Assembly (NCBI GenBank): GCA_018666155.1
Contig: JABJAH010000053.1
Span: 1-40,789 of the forward strand
DNA: 40,789 nt
Direction: 5' to 3'
Origin: Rhodospirillaceae bacterium
GTDB taxonomy: Bacteria; Pseudomonadota; Alphaproteobacteria; Rhodospirillales; Rhodospirillaceae
In this document: one piece after another, positions 17,684-25,623 of the stretch
How positions within the stretch are numbered: the first letter of the stretch is position 1
Layout: the number at the start of each line of letters is the position of its first letter
The notes under the pieces: model-generated
What the model was told of the DNA's origin: nothing
Databases searched by the model: none
Seen by the model: only the letters and a program-made list of their open reading frames with translations
Translations under genes and position numbers: made by a program

Positions 17684-19896
17684 GCGCTGGCAATATCCAG
17701 ACCACTCTCAATGACTGGCAATCTGCGGATGCGGCGGCCCGTCGCCTGGTAGAGGGCGTCCGTTAACGCGGGCGCGATAGACGGCAAAGCAGGCTCGCCC
17801 ATTCCGCCTGGCGATGCGCCATCCCATTCCAACACGCGCACATGGACTTCGGGCGCTTCCCCCATCCGCAACATTCGAATTGTATCGAAGTTGCCCTCAG
17901 TTGCTCCGCCGCCTTCGATTTGTACTTTACCAAAGAGAGCAGCAGACAATCCGTCCAAGGCCTGACTTTCGACTTGCGCGATCACCCCATCGGGATTCAC
18001 CGCGACGCCAGGGTCAACGACACAGTCGATGCGTTTGACTTGGAAGCCGTCGCCGCCGTCTGAAGAAATGTGAATGACGTGCGCGCATAACGACCCATGG
18101 GATGAATTGAATGCAAAACCTTGGCTCACACCGGGCTCCGGCGTTTCGCCATACCCGCTGAGATCTTCAACCGCGTCGAAAAGAGCCATCGTTCGCACAT
18201 CGCCAGCAAGCCATCGCCGCCGATAAGCAAGCCCATCCATACCCGCGCGCTCGGCCAGTTCATTTATTATTGCTTCGCGGAAGAACACGTTTTGACTATG
18301 ACCGACGGAACGCCAGTACCCGACCAATACCCCGTTCTCAACCATGGCATAGCGCAAGCGATGATGATCAAGCGGATAAGGGCTATCGAGAAAGCCCGCA
18401 AGGGCGCCGGGATCTTTGCCGTCTTTAACAAAGGCAGGGAACCGTCGCATGCTGATCGATGGACTAGCCGCAATGACATCCATGCCGATCGGAAAACCGT
18501 CTTCACCTAAGGCGACCCGGATGCGTGTCCGTGCGGCAGGTCGATAAAAATCACGGCGCACGTCCTCTTCCCGAGACCACATCAGTTTGACCGGCACTCC
18601 ACCGGCCTCTTTCGAGAGGAACGCCGCTTGAACTGCGACGTCTGACTCGCCACGGCGGCCAAAGCCACCGCCAAGAAAAGTACGGTGAACACGAATGGTG
18701 TCTTTTCCAACATTGAGCAGGGTCGACACATCATCGACAACAAGAGAATGGCCCTGGCCCGGCATCCAGATATCGACACCATCATCGCGAACCCAGGCCG
18801 TTGCGTTCATCGGCTCCATGCACACATGGGCGAGATAGGGCGCGTCGAATGTTTGCTCATACACCGCGTCGGCGTACTCCAACGCAGCATCGATATCGCC
18901 GTCCTCGCGAATAACCGGCGCATCTGTTCGGGAGATGCCTTTTTCTAAATCACGATTGAGCGACTCCATGTCGTAGTCGGACCGAGGACCCATATCCCAA
19001 ACCGGATCTAACGCCTCCAGTCCTTTCTGCGCGTGCCAATATCCCTGTGCCAGAACCGCCACCGCATTGCCGAATGTAATGACGTGCTCGACGCCATCGA
19101 GCGAGAGCGCAGGCGCTGGATCAACGCTGGTCAAACGACCGTCGTAAGCCGGGCAGTGGCGAATGGCTGCTGTGAGGAGTCCATTAAGTTGAACGTCAGC
19201 GCCGAACCGCGCTGATCCATCGACCTTAGCCGGTGTGTCGAGGCGCCGCAGCGACTTGCCGACGAAATTCCATTGCGACTTAGGTTTGAGCAGAATGTCT
19301 TCCGGCGGCGTCATTCCTGCCGCCCGCTCCGCTGACGCGCCATAGGATGACTTGCGGCCACTTTCGTCGTGATGAACATGGCCCAGTGCGGCGCGTGTTT
19401 CCGCAACCGCGACATCCCACTCTTGCGCCGCGGCCAAGCGCAACATCTCGCGGGCGCTCGCACCGATCTGTCGACTGTGATTAAACGTGCCCCGAATGGA
19501 TGCGGAGCCGCCGGTGCTTTCGATTGGCGCGTTATAACCGCGGTTATAGTAAGCCCGACCATTTGGGGCGAACTGCACGCGAACATCTTGCCAGTCCGCT
19601 TCCAATTCTTCCGCCACCAACATGGCAACCGACGTCGTAATGCCCTGGCCCATTTCGGCCAAATGGATGAAGACGGTGATCGTGTTGTCGGCCGCAATTT
19701 CAAGCCAATACTCAAACGCTTCTTCAGGCCGTCCTGGCCATGTCGACGGATCGAAGGCCTGTTGTGCTGAGACTTTTGGCAACCCAAGGGCTAGCCCACC
19801 ACCCACGAGGGCAAGCGACCTAAGGGCTGAGCGGCGCGCAATGCCTGTGCGCATGCGATGAGCCTTGTGATCGTGTGAGGTCACTGAAATAGCCAC
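17680..19896 (-). CDS. Tat-exported xanthine dehydrogenase-family molybdenum-binding subunit (IorB-like)
   Basis: The 738-residue protein is like the large subunit of isoquinoline 1-oxidoreductase and related aldehyde or N-heterocycle dehydrogenases. Residues 21-45 form a twin-arginine signal (RRSALRSLALVGGGLALG, cleavage likely after VSA). Molybdopterin-binding segments include LAEMGQGITTSVAMLVAEEL, GGGFGRRGESDV and the C-terminal GMGEPALPS, whose Glu701 matches the catalytic base. It would hydroxylate an aldehyde or heterocycle in the periplasm. The small [2Fe-2S] subunit that normally passes its electrons on is absent nearby. An alpha/beta hydrolase gene precedes it by 15 bases on the same strand. 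The substrate is unknown. Confidence 0.88.
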   Translation of the reverse strand: MAISVTSHDHKAHRMRTGIARRSALRSLALVGGGLALGLPKVSAQQAFDPSTWPGRPEEAFEYWLEIAADNTITVFIHLAEMGQGITTSVAMLVAEELEADWQDVRVQFAPNGRAYYNRGYNAPIESTGGSASIRGTFNHSRQIGASAREMLRLAAAQEWDVAVAETRAALGHVHHDESGRKSSYGASAERAAGMTPPEDILLKPKSQWNFVGKSLRRLDTPAKVDGSARFGADVQLNGLLTAAIRHCPAYDGRLTSVDPAPALSLDGVEHVITFGNAVAVLAQGYWHAQKGLEALDPVWDMGPRSDYDMESLNRDLEKGISRTDAPVIREDGDIDAALEYADAVYEQTFDAPYLAHVCMEPMNATAWVRDDGVDIWMPGQGHSLVVDDVSTLLNVGKDTIRVHRTFLGGGFGRRGESDVAVQAAFLSKEAGGVPVKLMWSREEDVRRDFYRPAARTRIRVALGEDGFPIGMDVIAASPSISMRRFPAFVKDGKDPGALAGFLDSPYPLDHHRLRYAMVENGVLVGYWRSVGHSQNVFFREAIINELAERAGMDGLAYRRRWLAGDVRTMALFDAVEDLSGYGETPEPGVSQGFAFNSSHGSLCAHVIHISSDGGDGFQVKRIDCVVDPGVAVNPDGVIAQVESQALDGLSAALFGKVQIEGGGATEGNFDTIRMLRMGEAPEVHVRVLEWDGASPGGMGEPALPSIAPALTDALYQATGRRIRRLPVIESGLDIASA

Positions 19897-19911
19897 CGTA
19901 CTCCGGAGTGA

Positions 19912-20808
19912 TCAGGAAGATTGGCGATCCAGAGTATCCACCTTGGCAACAAAAGCCTCAATGACGGAAAGCGAGGCGGGCTCTTCCAGTGTTGGAACAT
20001 GACCTCGATTGGCGATGGTCTCGAGTTCCAGGTTTGGTAATCGGTCGACCATCTTGTCGGCGGTTTCGGCTGACAAAAGATCGGATAAAGCACCGCGTAT
20101 TAATAAAGCGGGGATTGCTTCAAGCGCATCAAACACCGGCCATAGGTCGACATTTGCTGCGCTATCGGCGGCGAAACCTTGAGAGAGCGCCGGGTCATAG
20201 TCCTGGGCGATCAACCCATCCTCATTTTCCCGACAGGTCTTCCGGGCATAACTGAGCCAGTCCTGGTCTGTAAAATCTGGATAAACGACCGTGTTCACCG
20301 CTTTCAGTGTCGCTACAGCCTCATCCCAGGTTTTCCAACGGTCACCGTGCCCGAGGTAACTGCCGATGCGGACTAAACCGGACGGATCGATCTCAGGCCC
20401 AATGTCATTCAAGACAATGCCTGCGAGGATCGATGGATTAACTTGTGCAACACCGGTTCCAATAATACCGCCGAGAGACGTGCCGAGAACAATTACACGA
20501 TCAAGTTTCTCTTGCGCCAGAATGCCGAGTGTATCGGCGACATAGACAGGCGCCTGATAATTGCTTGGATTGGCATCCCACTGGGACCGCCCACGGCCGC
20601 GAAATTCGAGGCAGTAAACACAGCGTTGCGCACTCAGGTGCTTAGCGATCCCGGCAAAATCGCGCGCGTTACGAGTCAAACCAGGCAGGCAAACGACGGG
20701 AACGCGCTCGGCCGGGCCTGGATAGAATACGTAGTGAAGAGTCAGATTGTCGGAGGTCGTGTACCTGCGATCTTCTGCTGCGGATTTGGTCTCGTCTCCG
20801 TCCTGCAC
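19912..20808 (-). CDS. Alpha/beta-fold hydrolase
   Basis: The 298-residue hydrolase has Ser111 in VLGTSLGG as nucleophile, Asp243 (RGALSDLLS) and His270 (NRGHVPTLEEP), plus the oxyanion-region PGLTRNARDFAG. It is a soluble esterase, lactonase or enol-lactonase type. The open frame continues upstream to 21048, but that extension is antisense to the aminotransferase remnant and has no hydrolase character. I therefore choose GTG 20808, preceded by GAGG eight bases upstream, just before RRYTTSDNLTLHYVFYPG. The gene lies 15 bases before the molybdenum hydroxylase gene and is probably cotranscribed, which suggests linked steps in catabolism of an unidentified compound. Confidence 0.82.
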   Translation of the reverse strand: MQDGDETKSAAEDRRYTTSDNLTLHYVFYPGPAERVPVVCLPGLTRNARDFAGIAKHLSAQRCVYCLEFRGRGRSQWDANPSNYQAPVYVADTLGILAQEKLDRVIVLGTSLGGIIGTGVAQVNPSILAGIVLNDIGPEIDPSGLVRIGSYLGHGDRWKTWDEAVATLKAVNTVVYPDFTDQDWLSYARKTCRENEDGLIAQDYDPALSQGFAADSAANVDLWPVFDALEAIPALLIRGALSDLLSAETADKMVDRLPNLELETIANRGHVPTLEEPASLSVIEAFVAKVDTLDRQSS

Positions 20809-20868
20809 CGGTATCGCCTCTAAGTTAACTGCGGTGGGCGGTTGTACCGAACTGATGGTGACCGGTAA

Positions 20869-21612
20869 AGCGGTGGCCTCAAACACACCCTTGCCGCGGT
20901 TATTGTCGAGCCTGTTCAACATTCGTTCCCAGACTCCGATGGTGGCCTCTGGCTGAAAGACCTTGAGAAAACCTGCCGCGACTGCAACGTGCTTATCATC
21001 CTTGATGAAGTCACAACCGGATTCAGACTGGCTTTCGGTGGCGGACAAGAATGCTTCGGATTGTCACCCGATTTGGTTACTTACGGCAAAGCCATGGCTG
21101 GTGGTCTACCTGCAGGGGCATTGGCCGGACGCACTGACATTATGAAAGCGCTTTCCCCGACCGACAACCGGCCCGCCGTTTTTGCAGGCAACACTTTCGC
21201 CGGCAATCCGCTTAGTGTCGCGGCGAGCTTCGCAACTTTGTCTTACTTGAGTGAACATCGCGATACGGTATACGGAAACCTGGAGAAATCTGCCGCACAC
21301 TTGGCAGACAGCTTGAACGCCTACTGGTCAGAAACCGATGCGCCATTACACATCGCGCGGTTCGGTTCCATGTTACGTCTTTTCCTTCAACCTGGCCCGG
21401 TCAACCGAGATAAGAGCGCCGGCCCGGGGTTTGGTCCCGCTGAGGATGCGTTCTTTGTGCATTTGCTTGGCCGTGGCGTGACCTTACACGCGAGCCGATC
21501 GATCCACCTGTCCACTGCTCATACGCGCGAAGACTTAGATCTCGCTATCGAGGCGATGATCGGGGCAACTGACGACTGTGCGGCTGACGGTCTATTCCGG
21601 AACATCCAGTAG
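20869..21612 (+). pseudogene. 5'-truncated class III aminotransferase (glutamate-1-semialdehyde aminotransferase-like) remnant
   Basis: From about 20881 the plus strand encodes the C-terminal half of a class III PLP aminotransferase. It reads HTLAAVIVEPVQ, then LIILDEVTTGFR (the Asp that binds the pyridine nitrogen), then TYGKAMAGGLPAGALAGR (the Schiff-base Lys), then NTFAGNPLSVAA. The frame meets a stop at 20866-20868, just upstream of recognisable homology, and about 180-200 N-terminal residues are missing. The only start in the conserved region is an internal GTG at 20989. No upstream homologous sequence is present because the hydrolase gene occupies that space. I read this as a broken gene. 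It ends normally at 21612. Confidence 0.8.
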
Positions 21613-21648
21613 CCGGGATGCTTGGCACTCAATTTCGTCGTCCATGCA

Positions 21649-22029
21649 CTATGGATTGTTTGATGCGGAAGCCAGAGCTATTCTCAATTCGACACAACGC
21701 TGGCGTATAGCAGCAAGGCGTGCCGTGTTGTTTTCAGCAACCTGCATCATGGCTTGCTCAGACCGGCAGGACAGATTGTACAAATCCTGAACTTGCCTGA
21801 TCACATCCCGCGGGCATGACACCGGCCCAACTTCTCGTTGGGCTGCGTATGGCGGTAGCTGTTGAACAAAGACAGGCCCGTCCCCGACCTTTATGCCGAC
21901 CACCAACCCATTCGGCTTGATCACAAGACCGGCCTCATCGAGTAGCGCCACCGTCACGCAGGATGCAAAGGCGCTTTGAGCAGATAGACAAAGTGACAGG
22001 GCGACAAGGACGCTAAATACAAATCGCAT
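21649..22029 (-). CDS. Small secreted cysteine-containing protein of unknown function
   Basis: The 126-residue protein has a clear Sec signal peptide (residues 1-22, MRFVFSVLVALSLCLSAQSA, cleavage around AFA-SC). The mature part carries four cysteines (24, 72, 88, 112), an even number compatible with two disulfides in the periplasm. Its middle contains LVIKPNGLVVGIKVGDGPVFV and its C-terminal half is helical. I do not recognise the family. It lies between the aminotransferase remnant and tRNA-Leu and is transcribed alone. No clear terminator is seen. Confidence 0.65.
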   Translation of the reverse strand: MRFVFSVLVALSLCLSAQSAFASCVTVALLDEAGLVIKPNGLVVGIKVGDGPVFVQQLPPYAAQREVGPVSCPRDVIRQVQDLYNLSCRSEQAMMQVAENNTARLAAIRQRCVELRIALASASNNP

Positions 22030-22105
22030 TTCAATGCACCGTAGACGTTTCTCTGGTTAATTGGATGGTATTACTCCGTCTCGCACTGCGGCACCACGCC
22101 GTCTG

Positions 22106-22192
22106 TGGTGCGGGTGGAGGGAATCGAACCCACACTCCCGTAAGGGAACTGGATTTTGAATCCAGCGCGTCTACCAGTTCCGCCACACCCGC
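22106..22192 (-). tRNA. tRNA-Leu (anticodon CAA)
   Basis: Read on the minus strand, the sequence folds as a class II tRNA. The acceptor stem GCGGGTG pairs with CACCCGC, followed by discriminator A and an encoded CCA (22106-22108). The D arm has TGGTAGACGCG. The anticodon stem CTGGA/TCCAG encloses loop TTCAAAA with anticodon CAA (complement of 22156-22158). A long variable arm (TTCCCTTACGGGA) follows, then the T arm with GTTCGATTC. It reads UUG leucine codons. A good promoter precedes it. Confidence 0.97.
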
Positions 22193-22208
22193 ACGCGACA
22201 GCGCGCCC

Positions 22209-22237
22209 CTTATAACCGTGCGCTCTCAGGCCCGCAA
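22209..22237 (-). promoter_or_regulatory. Promoter of tRNA-Leu
   Basis: On the minus strand TTGCGG (complement of 22232-22237) and TATAAG (complement of 22209-22214) are spaced by 17 bases, close to the sigma-70 consensus. The -10 is followed by a GC-rich stretch, as in growth-rate and stringently controlled stable RNA promoters. The predicted transcript would start about 10 bases before the mature tRNA 5' end at 22192. Confidence 0.6.
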
Positions 22238-22330
22238 GCGATCACAGCACGAAGAGAAGGCCGGAATTGAGGCGAGAGCGTTGCCGCTATAACGGCGACC
22301 TGTTAAACCCCGCAATATGGAGATTCCACT

Positions 22331-22912
22331 GTGATTCGCAGGCTCTATGACTGGACCCTGTCGCTGGCTGGCCGAAAAAATGCGCTGACGCTGCTGGCCA
22401 TCGTTGCGTTTGTGGAGAGCTCAATCTTTCCCATCCCACCCGATGTCTTGATTCTTCCAATGGTCCTGGCAGCTCGTGAGAAGGCCTGGAAAATAGCCGC
22501 GGTCGCGACGGTGGCAAGCGTACTAGGCGGACTCGCCGGTTATGCCATTGGGCTGTTTTTGTTTGAAGCCGTGGGCCAACCTCTGGTCTCGTTCTATGGC
22601 TACACAGAAGATTTCACTCAATTCCAAGCCCTCTATCAGGAATGGGGGGCGTGGATTGTCTTTGGCGCGGGCCTAACACCCTTCCCCTTTAAGGTGATTA
22701 CCATTGCCAGCGGCGTGGTCGCCCTTAATCCCGTGGTATTCGTTGTCGCCGCGATCCTCGCTCGTGGGCTTAGGTTTTATTTGGTAGCCGCTCTTCTGTG
22801 GAAGTACGGCCCCCAAATCAGATCCTTCATCGAAAAGCGTCTTGGTCTGGTCACATTATTAGCATTTCTTCTCCTCATCGGCGGCTTTGCTGCCATCCGT
22901 CTCGTCAATTAA
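22331..22912 (+). CDS. YqaA family inner-membrane protein (DedA/SNARE-associated superfamily)
   Basis: The 193-residue, four-to-five-helix membrane protein matches the YqaA subgroup of the DedA/VTT superfamily. It has FVESSIFPIPPDVLILPMVLA near residues 28-48, a Gly-rich helix SVLGGLAGYAIGLFLFEAVG, and FGAGLTPFPFKVITIASGV near residue 115. Family members are thought to support lipid flipping or membrane homeostasis, but the exact substrate here is unknown. It starts at GTG 22331 with GGAG nearby. dsbB follows after 9 bases and coq7 overlaps dsbB, so the three probably form one operon. Confidence 0.85.
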   Translation: MIRRLYDWTLSLAGRKNALTLLAIVAFVESSIFPIPPDVLILPMVLAAREKAWKIAAVATVASVLGGLAGYAIGLFLFEAVGQPLVSFYGYTEDFTQFQALYQEWGAWIVFGAGLTPFPFKVITIASGVVALNPVVFVVAAILARGLRFYLVAALLWKYGPQIRSFIEKRLGLVTLLAFLLLIGGFAAIRLVN

Positions 22913-22921
22913 GGTTGAGAA

Positions 22922-23422
22922 ATGTCAGCTCGATTGCATCCCAGCCAAGTGACAATAATCCTAATCGGATTTATGGCGCTCGCCGCGCTGGGAACAGCTT
23001 GGATCGCGCAGTACGGCTTCGGCCTATTCCCGTGCGAGTTATGTCTCTACCAGCGGCTTCCGTATATCGGGGTTCTGGCCCTCTCAATCTTAGCGGCAAC
23101 ACCGATGGTTGATCCTGGCGCTCGGCGACTAGCTGTCTATGTCGCAGCGATCTTGTTTGCCACGACAGCAGGGATCGCCTTCTTCCATGTCGGCGTAGAA
23201 CAAGAGTGGTGGAATTCGACCTGCGCTCCAACCGGAAGCCAGGCGTTTTCTTTCGACGAGGTTCGGTCGGCGTTACGGAGCCCCGGTCAACCAGCATGCA
23301 ACGATATTCCGTTCACATTTCTCGGACTCTCGCCCGCTGGATATAATGTGATCGCTGGCGTGGTGCTTTCGGTTTTAAGCCTGTGGGCGGCCCGTCGATC
23401 AGAGCTGTGGCAAGACTCATGA
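22922..23422 (+). CDS. dsbB: Disulfide bond formation protein B
   Basis: The 166-residue protein has four membrane helices with two periplasmic cysteine pairs. Cys38/Cys41 are in PCELCLYQRLPY, and the Arg45 that helps bind quinone follows. Cys101 and Cys126 form the second pair (NSTCAPTG and QPACNDIP). DsbB reoxidises DsbA and passes electrons to ubiquinone. It overlaps the coq7 start by three bases (ATGA), linking disulfide formation with a ubiquinone synthesis gene. No dsbA is in the window. Confidence 0.93.
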   Translation: MSARLHPSQVTIILIGFMALAALGTAWIAQYGFGLFPCELCLYQRLPYIGVLALSILAATPMVDPGARRLAVYVAAILFATTAGIAFFHVGVEQEWWNSTCAPTGSQAFSFDEVRSALRSPGQPACNDIPFTFLGLSPAGYNVIAGVVLSVLSLWAARRSELWQDS

Positions 23423-23988
23423 AAAAGACTTTGCACCCTAAGAATACTGCTGAGGATAGATTGCCGGGCGACCCAGACCGAGACCAAACGATTGCCCGGA
23501 TCGTGCGCGTTGACCATGCCGGGGAATACGGTGCCAAACGCATTTATGAAGGCCAACTTGCCGTCCTAAAGGGAACCGATGCGGAGCCGGTTCTCCGCGA
23601 AATGCTGGATCAGGAACTGGCGCACCTAGATCGCTTTGACCAGGAACTGAGCGACCGGCAAATTCGACCGACAGCTCTTCAACCGCTATGGCATATCGCC
23701 GGATTCGCCCTCGGCGCCGGAACAGCCTTGCTAGGACGAGAAGCGGCCATGGCTTGCACCGTCGCGGTAGAAGAAGTCATCGATGAACACTACGCGGCTC
23801 AGGCCGAGCAACTGGGTGATGACGAATCTGAATTGCGAGACACGATCGAGGAGTTTCGTGCCGATGAACAGCACCACCGCGCAGTGGGATTGGCTGAAGG
23901 CGCAGAGGATGCACCGGCATACCCCTTACTGACAGGAGTTATTAAGACCGGCTCACGGCTGGCAATCTGGCTCTCAACCCGAGTGTGA
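23419..23988 (+). CDS. coq7: Demethoxyubiquinone hydroxylase (COQ7/CAT5 family)
   Basis: The 190-residue protein has the diiron ligands of COQ7: Glu36 in DHAGEYGAKRIYEGQ, Glu66 and His69 in QELAHLDRFDQEL, then AVEEVIDEHYAAQ and a late FRADEQHHR. It performs a late hydroxylation of the ubiquinone ring, needing O2. I chose ATG 23419 over an upstream in-frame ATG at 23383 because it overlaps the dsbB stop as ATGA and matches the normal family length. It uses the bacterial COQ7 route in place of UbiF, common in Alphaproteobacteria. Confidence 0.94.
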   Translation: MKKTLHPKNTAEDRLPGDPDRDQTIARIVRVDHAGEYGAKRIYEGQLAVLKGTDAEPVLREMLDQELAHLDRFDQELSDRQIRPTALQPLWHIAGFALGAGTALLGREAAMACTVAVEEVIDEHYAAQAEQLGDDESELRDTIEEFRADEQHHRAVGLAEGAEDAPAYPLLTGVIKTGSRLAIWLSTRV

Positions 23989-24018
23989 CAGACAAGCAGC
24001 GTACGACAACATACCGCG

Positions 24019-24582
24019 TCACCACGGATCGAGTTCGGAATCCCAATACAAAAAGTCCCGCCAACTTTCATGTAGGTAGTTAGGAGGGAACGCTCGACCG
24101 GACTCCTGCAGGTTACGAGCGGTCGGGCGGACCGGCACTCGACGGAGCGCCATACTAGCTTCGCGCGGTGTGCGATTGGCTTTATGTAAATTGCAAGCGG
24201 AGCACGCGGCTGCAACATTTTGCCACGTTGTTCTCCCGCCACGTGATCGGGGAACGACGTGATCAAAAGTGAGGTCATTGGCCGACTGATTCACGCCGCA
24301 GTACTGGCAGGTAAAATAGTCTCGCAAAAACACGTTAAACCGCGTGAATGCCGGCGACCGATTCGTCGGCGCATATTTCTTTAGTGAAATGACGCTGGGC
24401 AGCTTGAACTCAAAACTGGGGGAGTGCACGACCGTGTCATATTCGGACACCACGTTTACTCGTTCGAGAAACACCGCCTTAAGGGCATCTTGCCAGGACC
24501 ACAGAGACAAGGGGAAATAGCTGAGCGGCCGGAAATCGGCGTTCAGAACAAGAGCTGGACAGTTCTCGACAGCACTCGACAT
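24019..24582 (-). CDS. HNH endonuclease-domain protein
   Basis: The 187-residue protein has the HNH core with zinc cysteines Cys92/Cys95 (FTCQYCG) and Cys127/Cys130 (ACSACNLHK), and the catalytic DH pair at Asp107-His108 (FDHVVPRSRGG), with Asn122 later. The N-terminal LVLNADFRPLSYFPLSLWSW is typical of a widespread chromosomal HNH family of unknown role. It starts at ATG 24582 and is monocistronic. No intron, prophage or toxin partner surrounds it, so a mobile or defence function is not indicated. Confidence 0.88.
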   Translation of the reverse strand: MSSAVENCPALVLNADFRPLSYFPLSLWSWQDALKAVFLERVNVVSEYDTVVHSPSFEFKLPSVISLKKYAPTNRSPAFTRFNVFLRDYFTCQYCGVNQSANDLTFDHVVPRSRGGRTTWQNVAAACSACNLHKANRTPREASMALRRVPVRPTARNLQESGRAFPPNYLHESWRDFLYWDSELDPW

Positions 24583-24690
24583 ACCTTATGCTCACCCATG
24601 ATTGTGCGTCAGTATGGTTTCAAAAACCTACCGGGTTTGCGCCATAAACGCAAAAATCGCCCTGATCGCACTTTTATGAGAACCCAGGAC

Positions 24691-25596
24691 TCAGTCTGAT
24701 AATGATAGACCTGCCAATGGGTGATTGGTCTCCACTAAACGCCGCAGGCGCTCATCTAACACATGTGTGTAGATCTGGGTCGTCGAGATATCTGCATGGC
24801 CGAGCATCTGTTGCAAACTACGCAAGTCGGCGCCATGGGCCAAAAGATGAGATGCGAACGAATGACGCAACACGTGCGGCGAAACGCGGGACGGCGCTAT
24901 ACCAGCCGCAATCGCTAAACCTTTGAGTGCTTTCGCAACCGTGTCGCGATTGAGATACCCCTGCGCTGCTCGTGATGGAAACAACCATCGAGAGCTCTTC
25001 AGGCTGGCAGGAATAAACTTTGGCCTAACCTCCAGATAAGCAGCCACGGCGGTCCTCGCCGGCGCACCGATAGGAACCATGCGCTCCTTATTGCCCTTAC
25101 CTCTGACGATTAGGACCGGCCGCTCCCTCGCGACGGCCGCCAGCGGCAAAGACACCAACTCTGAGATCCTAAGGCCCGTGGCATAAAGAATCTCAAGCAT
25201 GGCGGTCAGCCGTAGGGCCTGCGGTGTCGTCTCTGACCTGGCGGCATCGAGCAACAGATCAACTTCATCCTCCCCCAGATACTTGGGCAGCCGGCCACCT
25301 TGGCGCGGACTATCAAGTACAGATGTGGGATCGTCCTGGCGGACTCCTTCGGCGAATAAGAACTGAAAAAACTGGCGCAAACAGGAAAGGCGTCGAGCAG
25401 CAGTACGGGGCGCTAAGCCCTGAGTTAGGATTTCATCTAGAAAGACCCGCAACTGTTCAGGCGTCGCCTGTGCAATATCTCCGCCCAAGACGTCTGCCAA
25501 CCCGGTGAGATCGCGAAGATAGGCATCCAACGTATGACGGGACGCGCCTCGCTCGGCGGACATCATATCAAGGAAAGATTCAATATAGCGGCTCAC
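24691..25596 (-). CDS. xerD: Site-specific tyrosine recombinase XerD
   Basis: The 301-residue recombinase has an N-terminal SAM-like core-binding domain and the full catalytic set: Arg143 (ATGLRISEL), Lys168 (GKGNKER), His241 and Arg244 (HVLRHSFASH), His267 (LGHADIS) and Tyr276 (TQIYTHV). XerD acts with XerC at dif to resolve chromosome dimers. Length and the QQMLGHADISTTQIYTHV block match housekeeping Xer proteins, not phage integrases. It starts at GTG 25596, 27 bases after the large secreted-protein gene. Confidence 0.92.
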   Translation of the reverse strand: MSRYIESFLDMMSAERGASRHTLDAYLRDLTGLADVLGGDIAQATPEQLRVFLDEILTQGLAPRTAARRLSCLRQFFQFLFAEGVRQDDPTSVLDSPRQGGRLPKYLGEDEVDLLLDAARSETTPQALRLTAMLEILYATGLRISELVSLPLAAVARERPVLIVRGKGNKERMVPIGAPARTAVAAYLEVRPKFIPASLKSSRWLFPSRAAQGYLNRDTVAKALKGLAIAAGIAPSRVSPHVLRHSFASHLLAHGADLRSLQQMLGHADISTTQIYTHVLDERLRRLVETNHPLAGLSLSD

Positions 25597-25623
25597 GGCC
25601 CACCCAACGATGGTCTGGCTTTG

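Noticed and set aside
20809..21048. Extended N-terminus of the alpha/beta hydrolase
   Set aside because: This 80-codon stretch is antisense to the aminotransferase remnant and unlike hydrolase N-termini. GTG 20808 with GAGG upstream gives the normal family length.
21613..22237. tRNA-Leu as an integration site
   Set aside because: No integrase is adjacent and I could not see a repeated copy of the tRNA 3' end elsewhere in the window. The broken aminotransferase alone is not enough to call an island.
24019..25596. HNH endonuclease next to a tyrosine recombinase as a mobile or defence island
   Set aside because: The recombinase has housekeeping XerD motifs and length. The HNH protein belongs to a common chromosomal type. 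There are no direct repeats, phage genes or restriction partners.
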